Below, in pieces: positions 46,240 through 57,837 of a stretch of DNA of 64,000 nt. The DNA comes from Homarus americanus. Its lineage: Eukaryota; Arthropoda; Malacostraca; Decapoda; Nephropidae. Each line of letters starts with the position of its first letter. Within the stretch, counting starts at the first letter, position 1. Below the pieces are notes generated by a model. The model had not been told where the DNA came from. It ran no database searches and saw only the letters and a program-made list of their open reading frames with translations. Location of the stretch: the NCBI RefSeq assembly GCF_018991925.1, contig NW_024711951.1:1-64000 (forward strand), given 5' to 3'. The position numbers and the translations under genes were made by a program.

Positions 46240-47116
46240 CAGGGCTGTGGAGTCGAGTCGGAGTCGAGGAGTCGGAGGAAATTTTGGCTTGTGAGTCGGA
46301 GTCGGAGTCGGTAAAATTGTCCAGACTCCGACCTGACTCCGACTGAAGCTATTCTGTTCCTAAGAACAAATATATGAACTCAGGCATATTCATTGCAGTG
46401 ATTCCACTGATCCCACTAATTTTCTTAAATTATAAAAAGAATTTATTTCCATTTTATAAGCATTATTATGAATTTATTGTAGCAGGCACAGTATAGCACT
46501 ATAATTTGGACGATAGTCTCTTTCTTTACCATTTGAAATTTTGAATTATATCAAATTTTGTTTCGTTGAAAACTGCACAGAGGCTCTCAGCTACAAAACA
46601 ATTAGCTACAACCTGTTTTTGTGAGATTAAGGCAAATTAATTTAATAACTTAATCATGTAAGGTTTATCCATTTTCCTTAATAAGGTATTTATTTTTAAT
46701 GTACATAAATATATAACTTTACTTTAAAAAGGAATTGTAGGATCATCATTTAGATCCATCAGATTATGAGCTTAAACAAAATTCATATGCTGAGATCGAA
46801 CTTTAGATATACATGTAAATGGTGTTTTCTAGTTAATATCTTGAATTTTAATAAATTTATTTTTCTTTTGATTGAAACTTTTGAAAGTCAAGCCTATCAT
46901 CTTTTGTAGTTCTAATATCGTCCAGATCATTAATAAAGCTGTAGCAGTATAGCCACGGTGTTTTACTTTTTACCTATGCAGGTTACAACATACAAATTAC
47001 AATTAGGATGGTAGAAATAGTTGTTACAAATAGGCCAAGGAGTCGGAGTCGGAGTCGGAAGCATAAAATTTGAGGAGTCGGAGTCGAAGGTTTTGTTCTT
47101 CGACTCCACAGCCCTG
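46240..47116. mobile_element. Complete non-autonomous hAT-like element, 877 bp
   Basis: It begins CAGGGCTGTGGAGTCGAG and ends CGACTCCACAGCCCTG, so the outer 14 bases or more are inverted repeats. GAGTCGGAGTCGG subterminal repeats occur at both ends. The interior is AT-rich without a transposase ORF. The insertion broke a tandem repeat whose intact continuation (CCTATACTG) resembles the sequence after the right end (CCTCACACTG), consistent with a mutated target-site duplication. The CAGGGCTGTGGAGTCGG end type is widespread in animal hAT-like elements. Confidence 0.85.
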
Positions 47117-47177
47117 CCTCACACTGTCGCCTTTAAGCTTCTTCTACAGTGAGTGAGACAATAAGAGCTTCCCTAAC

Positions 47178-47308
47178 ACTCACTCACTCACTCACTCACT
47201 CACTCACGCACTCACTCACGCACTCACCACACCACCACACAAAATGGAGGATTTAATGGTGACGAAAATACACTGAGACTCCTGCCTTAACACACACACA
47301 GAGACTTA

Positions 47309-47355
<47 letters not shown>
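47178..47355. repeat. (CACT)n and (CA)n microsatellites
   Basis: CACTCACTCACT run at 47180-47225 and CA run at 47312-47350. Confidence 0.9.
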
Positions 47356-47357
<2 letters not shown>

Positions 47358-47668
47358 ACTGTTTTACCTCACCATTCTCACCACAGCCAAAAGACATACA
47401 ACATAAGTAAATAATTAATTAACCTCAAGTTAGTTACAGGTGAAATATAATTAAGGTTTATTGTACCTTAGATTAAGTAGTTAATTAGATACGTTTTACC
47501 TGTTAAGGGAAAAATATACGGTAAGTAACTGTTTTTCGCAGGTAGATACGTTCTTACTTCACCAGGTAAGGTAAAAAATATAATTGTTTTAAAGTAGGTT
47601 AAGGGAGACAGGTAGTACGTTGCCTCACCTGTCCAATAAGATCAGGTGAGTGTTTAAGATTAGTATAC

Positions 47669-47686
47669 CTGGGTGACGTCACCCAG
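47669..47686. promoter_or_regulatory. 18-bp perfect palindrome with CRE core
   Basis: CTGGGTGACGTCACCCAG is fully self-complementary and centred on the CREB/ATF site TGACGTCA. No gene start is recognised within 1 kb. Confidence 0.45.
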
Positions 47687-47919
47687 TCTCCTTTCAATAA
47701 TAGGTGACTGTAGCATTGGATTATTGGTTATACAGTAAAGACTTCAGATGGTTAAATTACCAGTCGGTTTGGAGGCGACAGGTGTGTTCCGCTGCTGCCA
47801 TTGATTATTTAATGCACTTTCTCGTTGTCCTCCAGCTGTGGCCGAGGAGTCTGTGGTGCTAGGGGGTAACTTTAACGGGTATTAGTGTTAATGATTTTAA
47901 ATTAAACTAATCTAATCCC

Positions 47920-47977
47920 TACATACATACATACAGGTACATACATACATACATACATACATACATACATACATACA

Positions 47978-48008
<31 letters not shown>

Positions 48009-48111
48009 CAGGTACATACATACATACATACATACATACATACATAACATACATACATACATACATACATACATACATACAGGTACATACATACAGGTAC
48101 ATACACATACA

Positions 48112-48143
<32 letters not shown>

Positions 48144-48470
48144 CATACAGGTACATACATACATACATACATACATACATACATAACATACATACATACA
48201 TACATACATACATACATACATACATACATACATACAGGTACATACATACATACATACATACATACATACATACATACATACATACATACATACATACAGG
48301 TACATACATACAGGTACATATACATATACATACATACATACATACATACATACATACATACATACATACATACATACATACAGGTACATACATACATACA
48401 GGTACATACATACATACATACATACATACATACATACATACATACATACATACATACACATACATTCACA
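47920..48470. repeat. (ATAC)n tetranucleotide array with CAGGT interruptions
   Basis: About 550 bases of ATAC repeat interrupted about ten times by AGGT insertions giving ATACAGGTACATAC. ORFs MYVCMYVC on the minus strand are artefacts. Confidence 0.95.
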
Positions 48471-48559
48471 GGTACGTTGCGGAGAGGATCTATTGTTAAC
48501 ACAACTTGGAATTAACGACAACACCACTCAGGCCTTCAACACACAAAGGCAACATCTCC

Positions 48560-48720
48560 AAGTTTTGTAATTTACAGGTGTTATGAACAAGTGTTTAAGA
48601 CAGGTGTTGATGACAGGTGTTATGAACAAGTGTTTAAGACAGGTGTTGATGACAGGTGTTATGAACACGTGGTAAGACAGGTGTCGAGGGCAGGTGTTAG
48701 TAACAGGTGTTGAGGACCGC
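48560..48720. repeat. ~37-bp minisatellite (ACAGGTGTTGATG)
   Basis: Four to five units of GACAGGTGTTATGAACAAG plus TGTTTAAGACAGGTGTTGAT. Confidence 0.8.
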
Positions 48721-48734
48721 ATCTTTGATTCCTC

Positions 48735-49235
48735 ACTGAATCACTAATACACTGCTTAACTAATACACTGCTTAACCAATACACTGCTTCACTACACTGC
48801 TACACTGCTTCACTAATACACTGCTTCACTGCTTCACTAATACACTGCTTCACTAATACACTGCTTCACTGCTTCACTAATACACTGCTTAACTAATACA
48901 CTGCTTCACTAATACACTGCTTCACTGCTTCACTAATACACTGCTTCACTAATACACTGCTTCACTCAATACACTGCTTCACTAATACACTGCTTCACTA
49001 ATACACTGCTTCACTAATACACTGCTTCACCAATACACTGCTTCACTGCTTCACCTAATACACTGCTTCACTAATACACTGCTTCACTAATACACTGCTT
49101 CACTAATACACTGCTTCACTAATACACTGCTACACTGCTTCACTAATACACTGCTTCACTAATACACTGCTTCACTAATACACTGCTTCACCTAATACAC
49201 TGCTAACTGCTTCACTAATACACTGCTTCACCAGA
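48735..49235. repeat. 16-bp minisatellite (CTTCACTAATACACTG)
   Basis: About thirty units of CACTGCTTCACTAATA with occasional 10-bp CACTGCTTCA half units, giving a mixed 16/26-bp pattern. Confidence 0.95.
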
Positions 49236-49379
49236 AAAAGATTAAACACCGGACACTTTCAGGCTCCCAGAGTGAGACTGGCGACCTTAACTTAGGCAAG
49301 AAGAGTTACTGGACAGGTAAGTGAGAGACAACTGAATCACTCATTACCTGAACCACAACTAATTAAGGTAGTTTACCTC

Positions 49380-49982
49380 ATAACCTCCACCACCTCAAAC
49401 CACCACCACCTCCACCACCATCTCCCACCACCTCCACCACCACACCATCTCCACCACCACCACCACCACACCACCATCTCCACCACCACCATCTACCACC
49501 ACCATCTCCACCACCTCCACCACCATCTCCACCACCTCCACCACCACCCCCACCATCTCCACCACCACCACCACCATCTCCACCACCACCACTCTCCACC
49601 ACCTCCCCACCACCCACCACCACCATCTCCACCACCTCCACCACCATCTCCACACCATCTCCACCACCATCTCACCACCATCTCCACCATCTCCACCACC
49701 TCCACCACCACCACCACCACCCACCATCTCACCACCACCACCACCATCTCCACCACCATCTCCACCACCATCTCCACCATCTCCACCACCTTCACCACCA
49801 CCACCACCCACCACCACCACCATCTCCACCACCTCCACCACCACCACCACCACCACCATCTCCACCACCACCACCACCATCTCCCCACCACCATCTCCAC
49901 CACCTCCACCACCACCACCACCACCATCCTCCACCACCTCCCACCACCATCTCCACCACCACCATCATCTCCATCACCACAG
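49380..49982. repeat. CCACCATCTCCACCA array, 600 bp
   Basis: Plus strand of C, A and T only. TCCACCACC trinucleotide-based units are interrupted by CATCT. Long minus frames are artefacts. Confidence 0.9.
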
Positions 49983-50404
49983 TGGACTTATGAGGTCAAA
50001 TACTACAGGTAACCAAATGACCTCTGCTAAACACATAATATTAATCATCATGGTAGATCAGATCAGGTCAGATCAGGTCAAACAGCTATGTTAATAACCT
50101 CATCATGTCATCTGGTTAATCACCGAATAGTCAGTCTAATTAGAGGAACTACCCGTAAATTCCCTAGCTCAGGTGTATGACCAATTAGCAACAATCTACC
50201 TGGGGCACACTAACAAGTTTCATGTCTTTGCATTCACGGTTCACCAGCAGACACATCACCCAACACGAGATTGTTAAAGTGATTGGTCCTGTTGCCTTTG
50301 AGTCTTTCTTTAATACCTGTGCACGGCCAGGGCGAGGTGTGATGCAAGTGTGTTTGGTCAGTATTACTGTACTGAGGAAGTTTGGTGATCGATTTAGTAT
50401 GGTG

Positions 50405-50525
50405 ACTTAACCCCTAAGTATGGTGACTTAACCTCTAAAGTATGGTGATTTAACCCCTTGAGTATGGTGACTTAACCTCCTAAGTATGGTGACTTAACCC
50501 CTTAGGTATGGTGACTTAACCCTTT
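50405..50525. repeat. ~21-bp minisatellite (AGTATGGTGACTTAACC)
   Basis: Six units of AGTATGGTGACTTAACCCCT with small length changes. Confidence 0.9.
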
Positions 50526-50634
50526 GGACACGTTGAGTGAATCCCCGAGTACGATGAATTAACCCTATGATTATTATTATTATTATTGTCGGTTTGTTTT
50601 GTTATTGTTGTTAGCATTACTGTTTCGTATTTCG

Positions 50635-52500
50635 GACACAGGTAACTGGACACGGTAACTGGACACAGGTAACTGGACACAGGTAACTGGACACAGGTAA
50701 CTGGACACAGGTAACTGGACACGGGTAACTGGACACAGGTAACTGGACACAGGTAACTGGACACAGGTAATGCTGGACAGGGTAACTGGACACGGTAACT
50801 GGACACAGGTAACTGGACACAGGTAACTGGACACAGGTATCTGGCCACGGGTAACTGGACACAGGTAACTGGACAGGGTAACTGGACACAGGTAACTGGA
50901 CACAGGTAACTGGACACAGGTAACTGGACACAGGTAACTGGACACAGGTAACTGGACACAGGTAACTGTACAGGTAACTGGACACAGGTAACTGTACAGG
51001 TAACTGGTACAGGTAACTGGACAGGGTAACTGGACACAGGTAACTGGACACAGGTAACTGGACACAGGTAACTGGACACGGGTAACTGGACACAGGTAAC
51101 TGGACACAGGTAACTGGTACAGGTAACTGGTACAGGTAACTGGACACAGGTAACTGTTACAGGTAACTGGCCACAGGTAACTGGACAGGTAACCCTACAG
51201 GTAACTGGACAAAGGTAACTGGCCACAGGTAACTGGCACAGGTAACTGGACAAAGGTAACTGGCCACAGGTAACTGGCCAGGTAACTGGACAAGGTAATG
51301 GCCACAGGTAACTGGCCACAGGACTGGACAAAGGTAACTGGCCACAGGTAACTGGACACGGTAACTGGGCACAGGTAACTGGACACAGGTACTGGCCACA
51401 GGTACTGGCCACGGGTAACTGGCCACAGGTAACTGGCCAGGTAACTGGCACAGGTAACTGCACAGGTACTGGACACAGGTAACTGGCCACAGGTACTGGA
51501 CACAGGTAACTGGCTACAGGTCTGGACACAGGTAACTGGACAAAGGAACTGGCTGTACAGGCACTGGCCAGGCACTGGCTACAGGCACTGGCCACAGGTA
51601 ACTGGCCACAGGTAATCGCCAGGTGTAAGGCCACAGGTAACTGACAGGTAACTGGCCACAGGTAACTGGCCACAGGTAACTGACAAAGGTAACTGGCCAC
51701 AGGTAACTGGCTACAGGTAACTGGACAAAGGTAACTGGACAAGGTAACTGGCCACAGGTAACTGGACACAGGTACTGGACACAGGTACTGGACACAGGTA
51801 ACTAGCCACAGGTAACTGGCCACAGGTAACTGGCCACAGGTAACTGCCACAGGTACCGGCCACAGGTACTGGACAAAGGTACTGGCCACAGGTAATTGGC
51901 TACAGGTAACTGGACAAAGGTAACTGGGCCACAGGTAACTGGACAAAGGCACTGGATTAAAGGTACTGGCCACAGGTACTGGCCACAGGTAACTGGACAA
52001 GGGTAACTGATTACAGGTAACTGGCCACAGGTAACTGGCCACAGGTAACTGGACAAAGGTATCTTGGCCACAGGTAACTGGCCACAGGTAACTGGCACAG
52101 GTAATTGGACACAGGTAACTGGCCAAGGTCACAGGTATTCCACAGGTAATCACACAGGTAACGGGTGTCAGGTAACTGGACACAGGTAACTGGCCACAGG
52201 TAACTGGCCACAGGTAATCGCACAGGTAACTGGCCGCAGGTAACTGACACAGGTAACTGGCTACAGGTAACTGGCCATGGGAATTGACACAGGTAACTGG
52301 ACAAAGGTACTGGACACAGGTAACTGGACACATAACTGGCAGTAACTGGACACAGGTAACTGGACACAGGTAACTGGACAAAGGTAATATTACAGGTAAC
52401 TGGACACAGGTAACTGGACACAGGTAACTGGACACAGGTGTAATCACAGGTAACTGGACACTAGGTAACTGGGACACAGGTAACTGGCTACAGGTAAACA
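50635..52500. repeat. 14-bp minisatellite (GGTAACTGGACACA), ~1.9 kb
   Basis: About 130 units by length. Sub-blocks differ at two positions: GGACACA dominates 50640-51150 and 52290-52500, and GGCCACA or GGACAAA dominates 51170-52290. The minus strand yields a 675-codon frame (VQLPVSSYLCPVT) because the unit lacks stops. It ends at a repeat boundary and is not a gene. Confidence 0.95.
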
Positions 52501-52799
52501 AAGGCATCAGGCCGTGCAAGATTACGAAGGATTTATCCAACAAACGTCAAACATTTTTTATAACCTTTATTTCTTTTTTCTCAAAAAATATTATAAACTA
52601 TCTTCTAAAATTATGGTTTGTCTCATGGAGTTTCTGCCCCCCCCTCCCTATTTCTCTCAAATAGAAATAAACTTAAAAATATCAAAATTATATTTGAAAA
52701 TTATGTTTTCTTTCGTATTATTTCTATCTCTATAAAATAATAAATAAAAATCGTAAAAATAAATATAATTTTTTATTTACGGTGCAAGAGGAGGAGGAG

Positions 52800-53000
52800 G
52801 AGGAGAGGAGGGCCGGTAACCTATTCTGGTCCATATATAACACTATCAATCCTCCTCACCACCGCCCCCACCCTCACCAATCACACTCTTTCACCTAATC
52901 GCCCACTACCCCACACCACCACACCCGTCCTCTATCACCCCCACACCACCACCACCTCCCTACCCCCACACCACCACCACTCCCACACCACCTTCACCAC
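52800..53000. repeat. GGA run and CCACCACACC-rich low-complexity DNA
   Basis: (GAG)n at 52790-52812 and irregular CACCACC blocks to about 53010. Confidence 0.7.
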
Positions 53001-53317
53001 CTCACACTACCCCCTCTCCACTCATACCTAAAAACAGTAATATGACCAGAGTGACTAGTCCTCTCACCACCAGAGGGAGACCACACTCAGGTAGCCAACT
53101 TAGTGTAAAACATATGACACACCGCCCACCACTGTAAGTTACGAGCTGTAAATGAGGCGCCTGGTATTGAGCTAATATGAGACGCCCTGTAAATCATGAA
53201 GTGTAAATATGACTATGTAAGTAGGGTGTAAATGAGAGGCCAGAATAAGGTGTTAAGGTGTTTTGTTGTCAGTTTTTAACGCAACAATAACACCCCCACA
53301 CACCATCCTATGCTCAA

Positions 53318-53412
53318 ACGTACCAACCTAACCAACCTAACCTAACCTAACCTAACCTAAACACCTAACTAACCTAACCTAACCTAACCCAACCTAACCC
53401 AACCTAACCTAA
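53318..53412. repeat. Telomere-like CCTAA repeats
   Basis: CAACCTAACCTAACCTAACC-type run of ~95 bases with TAACCC variants. Confidence 0.85.
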
Positions 53413-53559
53413 CACGTATTTTTCAACAGGAAGCAGTAGTACCAACACCTGCCTGGCCCATAACTCACCTTAATAACCTCACACACGACAATAACAGCCT
53501 CCGTAATAATATTAATAACACTCAATAACTCAATCTCCGACTTAATCACATCTTTTGTT

Positions 53560-53905
53560 ATTGTTGTGAGAGGAGGGGGGAGGAGGGGAGGGAGGGGGAG
53601 GAGGGAAGGAGGGAGGTGAGGGGAAGGAGGGATGTTGTTATTGGTTCTCTGAAAGGTTTTGGATGACGAGTTGAGTCTGGAGCCTCACGTCGGGTAGGTC
53701 AACACTCTGGACGGAGGGAGCCGATGGGTGGTGGCTGTTGTGTTTTTTTTTTATGTTTTATTTTGTTTGTGTTTTTCTGTCTGTTTTTATTGCTATTTCA
53801 TTCTTTTCCCTTTTTTGTTTTTTTTTTCATTACCCCCATTTTTTCTTTTTTCATTTGCTCACTTTACTCTCTCTTCTTTGCTTCTCCTTCCTCGATCACT
53901 TTATC

Positions 53906-53941
<36 letters not shown>

Positions 53942-54015
53942 AGGTGTTCACTAAGAGGGCCGCCACAGGTGTGTGTGTGTGTGTGGTGTGTGTGTGTGTA
54001 CCTTAAGACGCCCTC
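53560..54015. repeat. G-rich, T-rich, (TC)n and (GT)n tracts
   Basis: GGAGGGAGGG at 53570-53630, a T-rich stretch at 53737-53860, TC repeat at 53908-53940 and GT repeat at 53970-53998. ORFs here are compositional. Confidence 0.8.
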
Positions 54016-54185
54016 CACCTGTCACTTTATTACCCTCACCTCTTCACCACACGCCCAGGTAAACTATTCATTTTAAGTACCTACTGTTTTAGGCATAAAT
54101 TTTAAGGTAAGGAGACATTTTAGGAGAAATTCTAAGTGAGGAGAGTTTTAAGGGAAGAATTTAAGTATATAGTACTTTAAGGAAC

Positions 54186-54187
54186 CA

Positions 54188-54252
<65 letters not shown>
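54186..54252. repeat. (CAGA)n microsatellite
   Basis: Uninterrupted CAGA repeat of ~64 bases. Confidence 0.95.
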
Positions 54253-54589
54253 GACAGACACCAGAACAGAACAAGCAGAACGGAACAATTTATTTGTAAA
54301 CAATTAATACAAAATTTGAAAGTAATAATACAATTGAATATTATATTTAGAGAATAACATTAATAAAAGCCTTTGTCGGTTCCTTGTAATGTCTGGAGAG
54401 GAAAGAATATATACATTATTGATGATGGGAAACGATGTATAACTACACGTATACAGTAATCATCACACACACGTGAATACATATATGAATAAGCATTATA
54501 CATTAGCATATACTCACATATATAGTATACATGCATTCATACACTTACATGTATACATCTAGGCATACATACACACATTATATATTACA

Positions 54590-54935
54590 ATGGAAGCCCT
54601 CGAATGAGAGGATGGCTGGCCCAAGGGCCTCCTAGGAGTGAATTTGTTTAAGGTGTAGAAGCTGTCACCAACACAACAACTAACCTTGTTAACGAGCTGC
54701 ATGACCCAGTGTCAAGGAACAGTCCGAGAAGACCGGACAACTCGCCAACTGCACTGGCTAACCATTACCCTGGAATACAATCCATTCAATTAACATCCAG
54801 GTTCCCAATACTGCTGGAATGACAGAGGCAAATGGCGTGAAGAAACTTATAGTTTCACCCTGCCTGGGATCGGAACTTGCGTCCGCTCGTTTGCGAGGGA
54901 GGATGACCATTACACCACAGGTCGCCACACACTCA
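54590..54935 (-). repeat. tRNA-headed SINE, ~340 bp
   Basis: On the minus strand the head reads CCTGTGGTGTAATGGTCATC (A box) and GTTCCGATCCC (B box), followed by a ~270-bp body ending near AGGGCTTCCATTG. The head is close to the 54935 side, and an AT-rich tail follows at 54540-54590. A short element of retroposon type. Confidence 0.7.
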
Positions 54936-54957
54936 TAATACATACATATACACACAT

Positions 54958-55000
54958 TATACATACATACATACATACATACATACATACATACATACAT
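54958..55000. repeat. (ATAC)n microsatellite
   Basis: Same tetranucleotide as the 47920-48470 array. Confidence 0.95.
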
Positions 55001-55030
55001 TCCTAAAGACAGACAGGTTGAAATACTTAC

Positions 55031-55118
55031 CTGTATGTGGATGAGGAGATCAGGAAGGCTAGTCATCAAATCTGTAAGGAAATCAGGTACAATTAGTTGA
55101 GGTTCTTCCGAGTCCAAC
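55031..55118 (-). CDS. Candidate internal exon, 88 nt
   Basis: The minus strand has an acceptor-like CCTTCTATCACAG before 55118 and a strong donor GTAAGTATTT after 55031. The open frame between reads LDSEEPQLIVPDFLTDLM then TSLPDLLIHIQ, which looks like real protein (acidic start, amphipathic leucine-rich end). A second acceptor TTTCCTTACAG inside could give a 41-nt version. No neighbouring exon was recognised, so the gene is unknown; it would run toward lower coordinates. Confidence 0.35.
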
Positions 55119-55169
55119 CTGTGATAGAAGGACACTCTTAAGTAACCTATAAGAGGGGCTGGTGACCTG

Positions 55170-55180
55170 TCCTGTACACG

Positions 55181-55214
<34 letters not shown>

Positions 55215-55377
55215 CAGAGTTTAAAAAAGTTTGTCTTCTGGTCCAACAGTCAGCCACTCAGTATACAAACAAGGTCTCTGTTTACATAGAGAACAAACTA
55301 AACTTGACACACACACACACACACACACAGCAAACTGGAGAGAGAGTTCACTAAATTGCCGAGCAAGCATTTGGAGT

Positions 55378-55435
<58 letters not shown>
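55170..55435. repeat. (GA)n, (CA)n and (GT)n microsatellites
   Basis: GA at 55183-55212, CA at 55310-55329 and GT at 55381-55435. Confidence 0.95.
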
Positions 55436-55436
<1 letters not shown>

Positions 55437-56296
55437 TGAAACTAGACGCCGTGTGGACGAATAATACTGTCACACCTATCGTCAACACACGATGCCTGCA
55501 AACATCACGTACACCTGTTCCGCCTCACGATTTAACAAGGACCAAACTAACAAACGGACGGATAGATGGACGGACCAACTAGACGCCACCTTGATCTCCA
55601 ACCCTGAAGGACTAGACGGGGGTAGACGGTGGGTAGACGGGAGGGGTGAAGTTTGACGGGAGGGTGGATGGGAGAGAGGGCCCGTTCACAAATACTTAAC
55701 GAGACAGTTGGACAAACAGAGGGCAGGCGGGAAACCAACCCTCTATACACTCTAAATAACAAATCAAACACACACCCACAGACACACAAACAAAACACAA
55801 ATAAAAAACACAGTTATTATTCTAAAACAAACACGATAAAACAAACACTCAAATCTTCCTAAAACTTCAAAAAACATAATAAAATCAAATGAAAATTATA
55901 AAACAAGATTTATTTTCATCTTAAACAAAAAACAATAAAAAACACTCAAATTTGCATAATACATTAAAAACAGAAAAACACATGAACAAATTCCTTTCTA
56001 TATACATATGATAAAACAAACATTCAATTATTTCTAAAACATTAAGAAAGGATGAAAAATAGTAAAAATCACACACACACAAGGTGACTCTTACAAGTGT
56101 TTCTGTGACGTAAGCTCTGCAATATTACCGTCACCACCACCAGTGTCAGCAGCTTGATTAAATCACTATTACAGGTGATTAAAGTAGAGGGCCGACACGT
56201 CCCTCTCTCTCTCTACCCAAGCCTTATTTAACCATCGTACTCAAGGCATTAAATCATCGAACTCAAATGGGATTTAAGCACCACTAAGCATCACCC

Positions 56297-56351
<55 letters not shown>

Positions 56352-56775
56352 TCCTAGAATACAACCCTTTTGTAGTCACGTCCGCCATAAAAGGTTCGTA
56401 AACGCTTTATATCACCAGAAATAATTATACGTATTTTGTTATTTACTTGTGTACAGTCCTTAGGAGACAACAATAGGGAGTCTTCGTGAGCATTGATAAT
56501 GAATTCAGTCCAGTATCCTATAACGTCATGTGGTGTTTCGTTATAACGTTTATTACATACAAGACGTAGTTAGGTTAGGGTCGTCAGGTCAGGTCAGGTT
56601 AGGATAAGTCAGGTCAGGTGAGCGTCAACCCCTGGTAATATTCATCTTTAATAACTGTTGTACCTGCCTGCATCCACCGTCAACAGGTCTGTTCAGCCCA
56701 GGTTAATTAACCTGACTATCGTGACCAACCTGTACTCATCACCTGGCTACTTGCTCTCAGGTAAACACAGTCTTG

Positions 56776-56833
<58 letters not shown>

Positions 56834-57835
56834 AATCAACATACTCAACATACTTACAATCACATTGACTCGATAACCTACCCTACCCTACCCTACCCTA
56901 CCCTACCTAAGCTACTGTAACTTGGGGGAAGCATCGTGTTCCTTGGCTCTGCAGTTCACCCTGACGCACTCATTGTCATGTGAAGGATGTCCTCACGTTA
57001 AGCATAATTGCCCCTTGATGCCGCTAATTACACCTGCAGATTACACTTCTTTGTACCTGGACCTTAATGAACGAGTCTCCCGTAACACACATTGATAACA
57101 AATAAGAAAATAAATACTGGAAATAATAAGATGAACTAATTGTCTTTGCAAATATTGATAAAATGAACTGTAAAATGTAAATAATGCAAAAATTAACTGT
57201 AAAAATTATAAAATTAACTAACTGTAAAAATTGGTAAGAGACGAAACGGAGATTATTTTTCAGGGTTCTAATTACCTGGAGACAAGACTAATTAGAGGCC
57301 CTGAGATTACTTGCCTTTCTTACAGCTGCTTTTAATGACAACTTAACTCACTCACACACAGACCATGGACAAAAATAATATATAAAAATAAACAGGTAGG
57401 CGGTAATTAGTCAGGTAATATAGCCAGGTGTGTGTAGCTCAAAGTGTGTGTGTATGTGTGTGTGTGTGTAACTAAGGCTTACGTTCATTTTGATGTATGT
57501 TTGAGAGAGAGAGCCCCCTAACATTACACTGAGTTAAGCAACATACGAGTACGCCATGAATCATCTTTATCTCTTGGCATTACTACCATCCTCCTCTTCT
57601 CCTCCCTCCTCCACTCTTTCTCCTCAGCCCTTCCTTCTACCTCTCCCCCTACCTCCCCCCCCTCACTCCCCACCCCCTATCTCTCCCTCTCTCCCTCCTC
57701 TTCCTCTTCCCCTCTCATTCTCCCCCTCCCCTTCTCTCCTCTCCTCACCATCCATCTTTATGAACGACAACTGACAAAAGCAACCAATAAAAGAGAATGA
57801 GGGAGGTGAATAAAGGAAAGGTTCGAGGAATAACT
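55436..57835. other. Intergenic or intronic DNA with scattered microsatellites
   Basis: Contains GGTAGACGG repeats (55610-55680), an A-rich stretch (55780-56080), CA at 56300-56350, GT at 56778-56831, CCCTA repeats at 56878-56910 and a pyrimidine tract at 57585-57750. No coding sequence is recognised. Confidence 0.6.
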
Positions 57836-57837
57836 GA

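Noticed and set aside
47902..48527. ORFs reading MYVCMYVC
   Set aside because: Direct translation of the ATAC tetranucleotide repeat.
50516..52543. 675-codon minus-strand ORF
   Set aside because: It is the 14-bp minisatellite read as a 14-residue repeat (VQLPVSSYLCPVTC); the open frame follows the unit, not selection.
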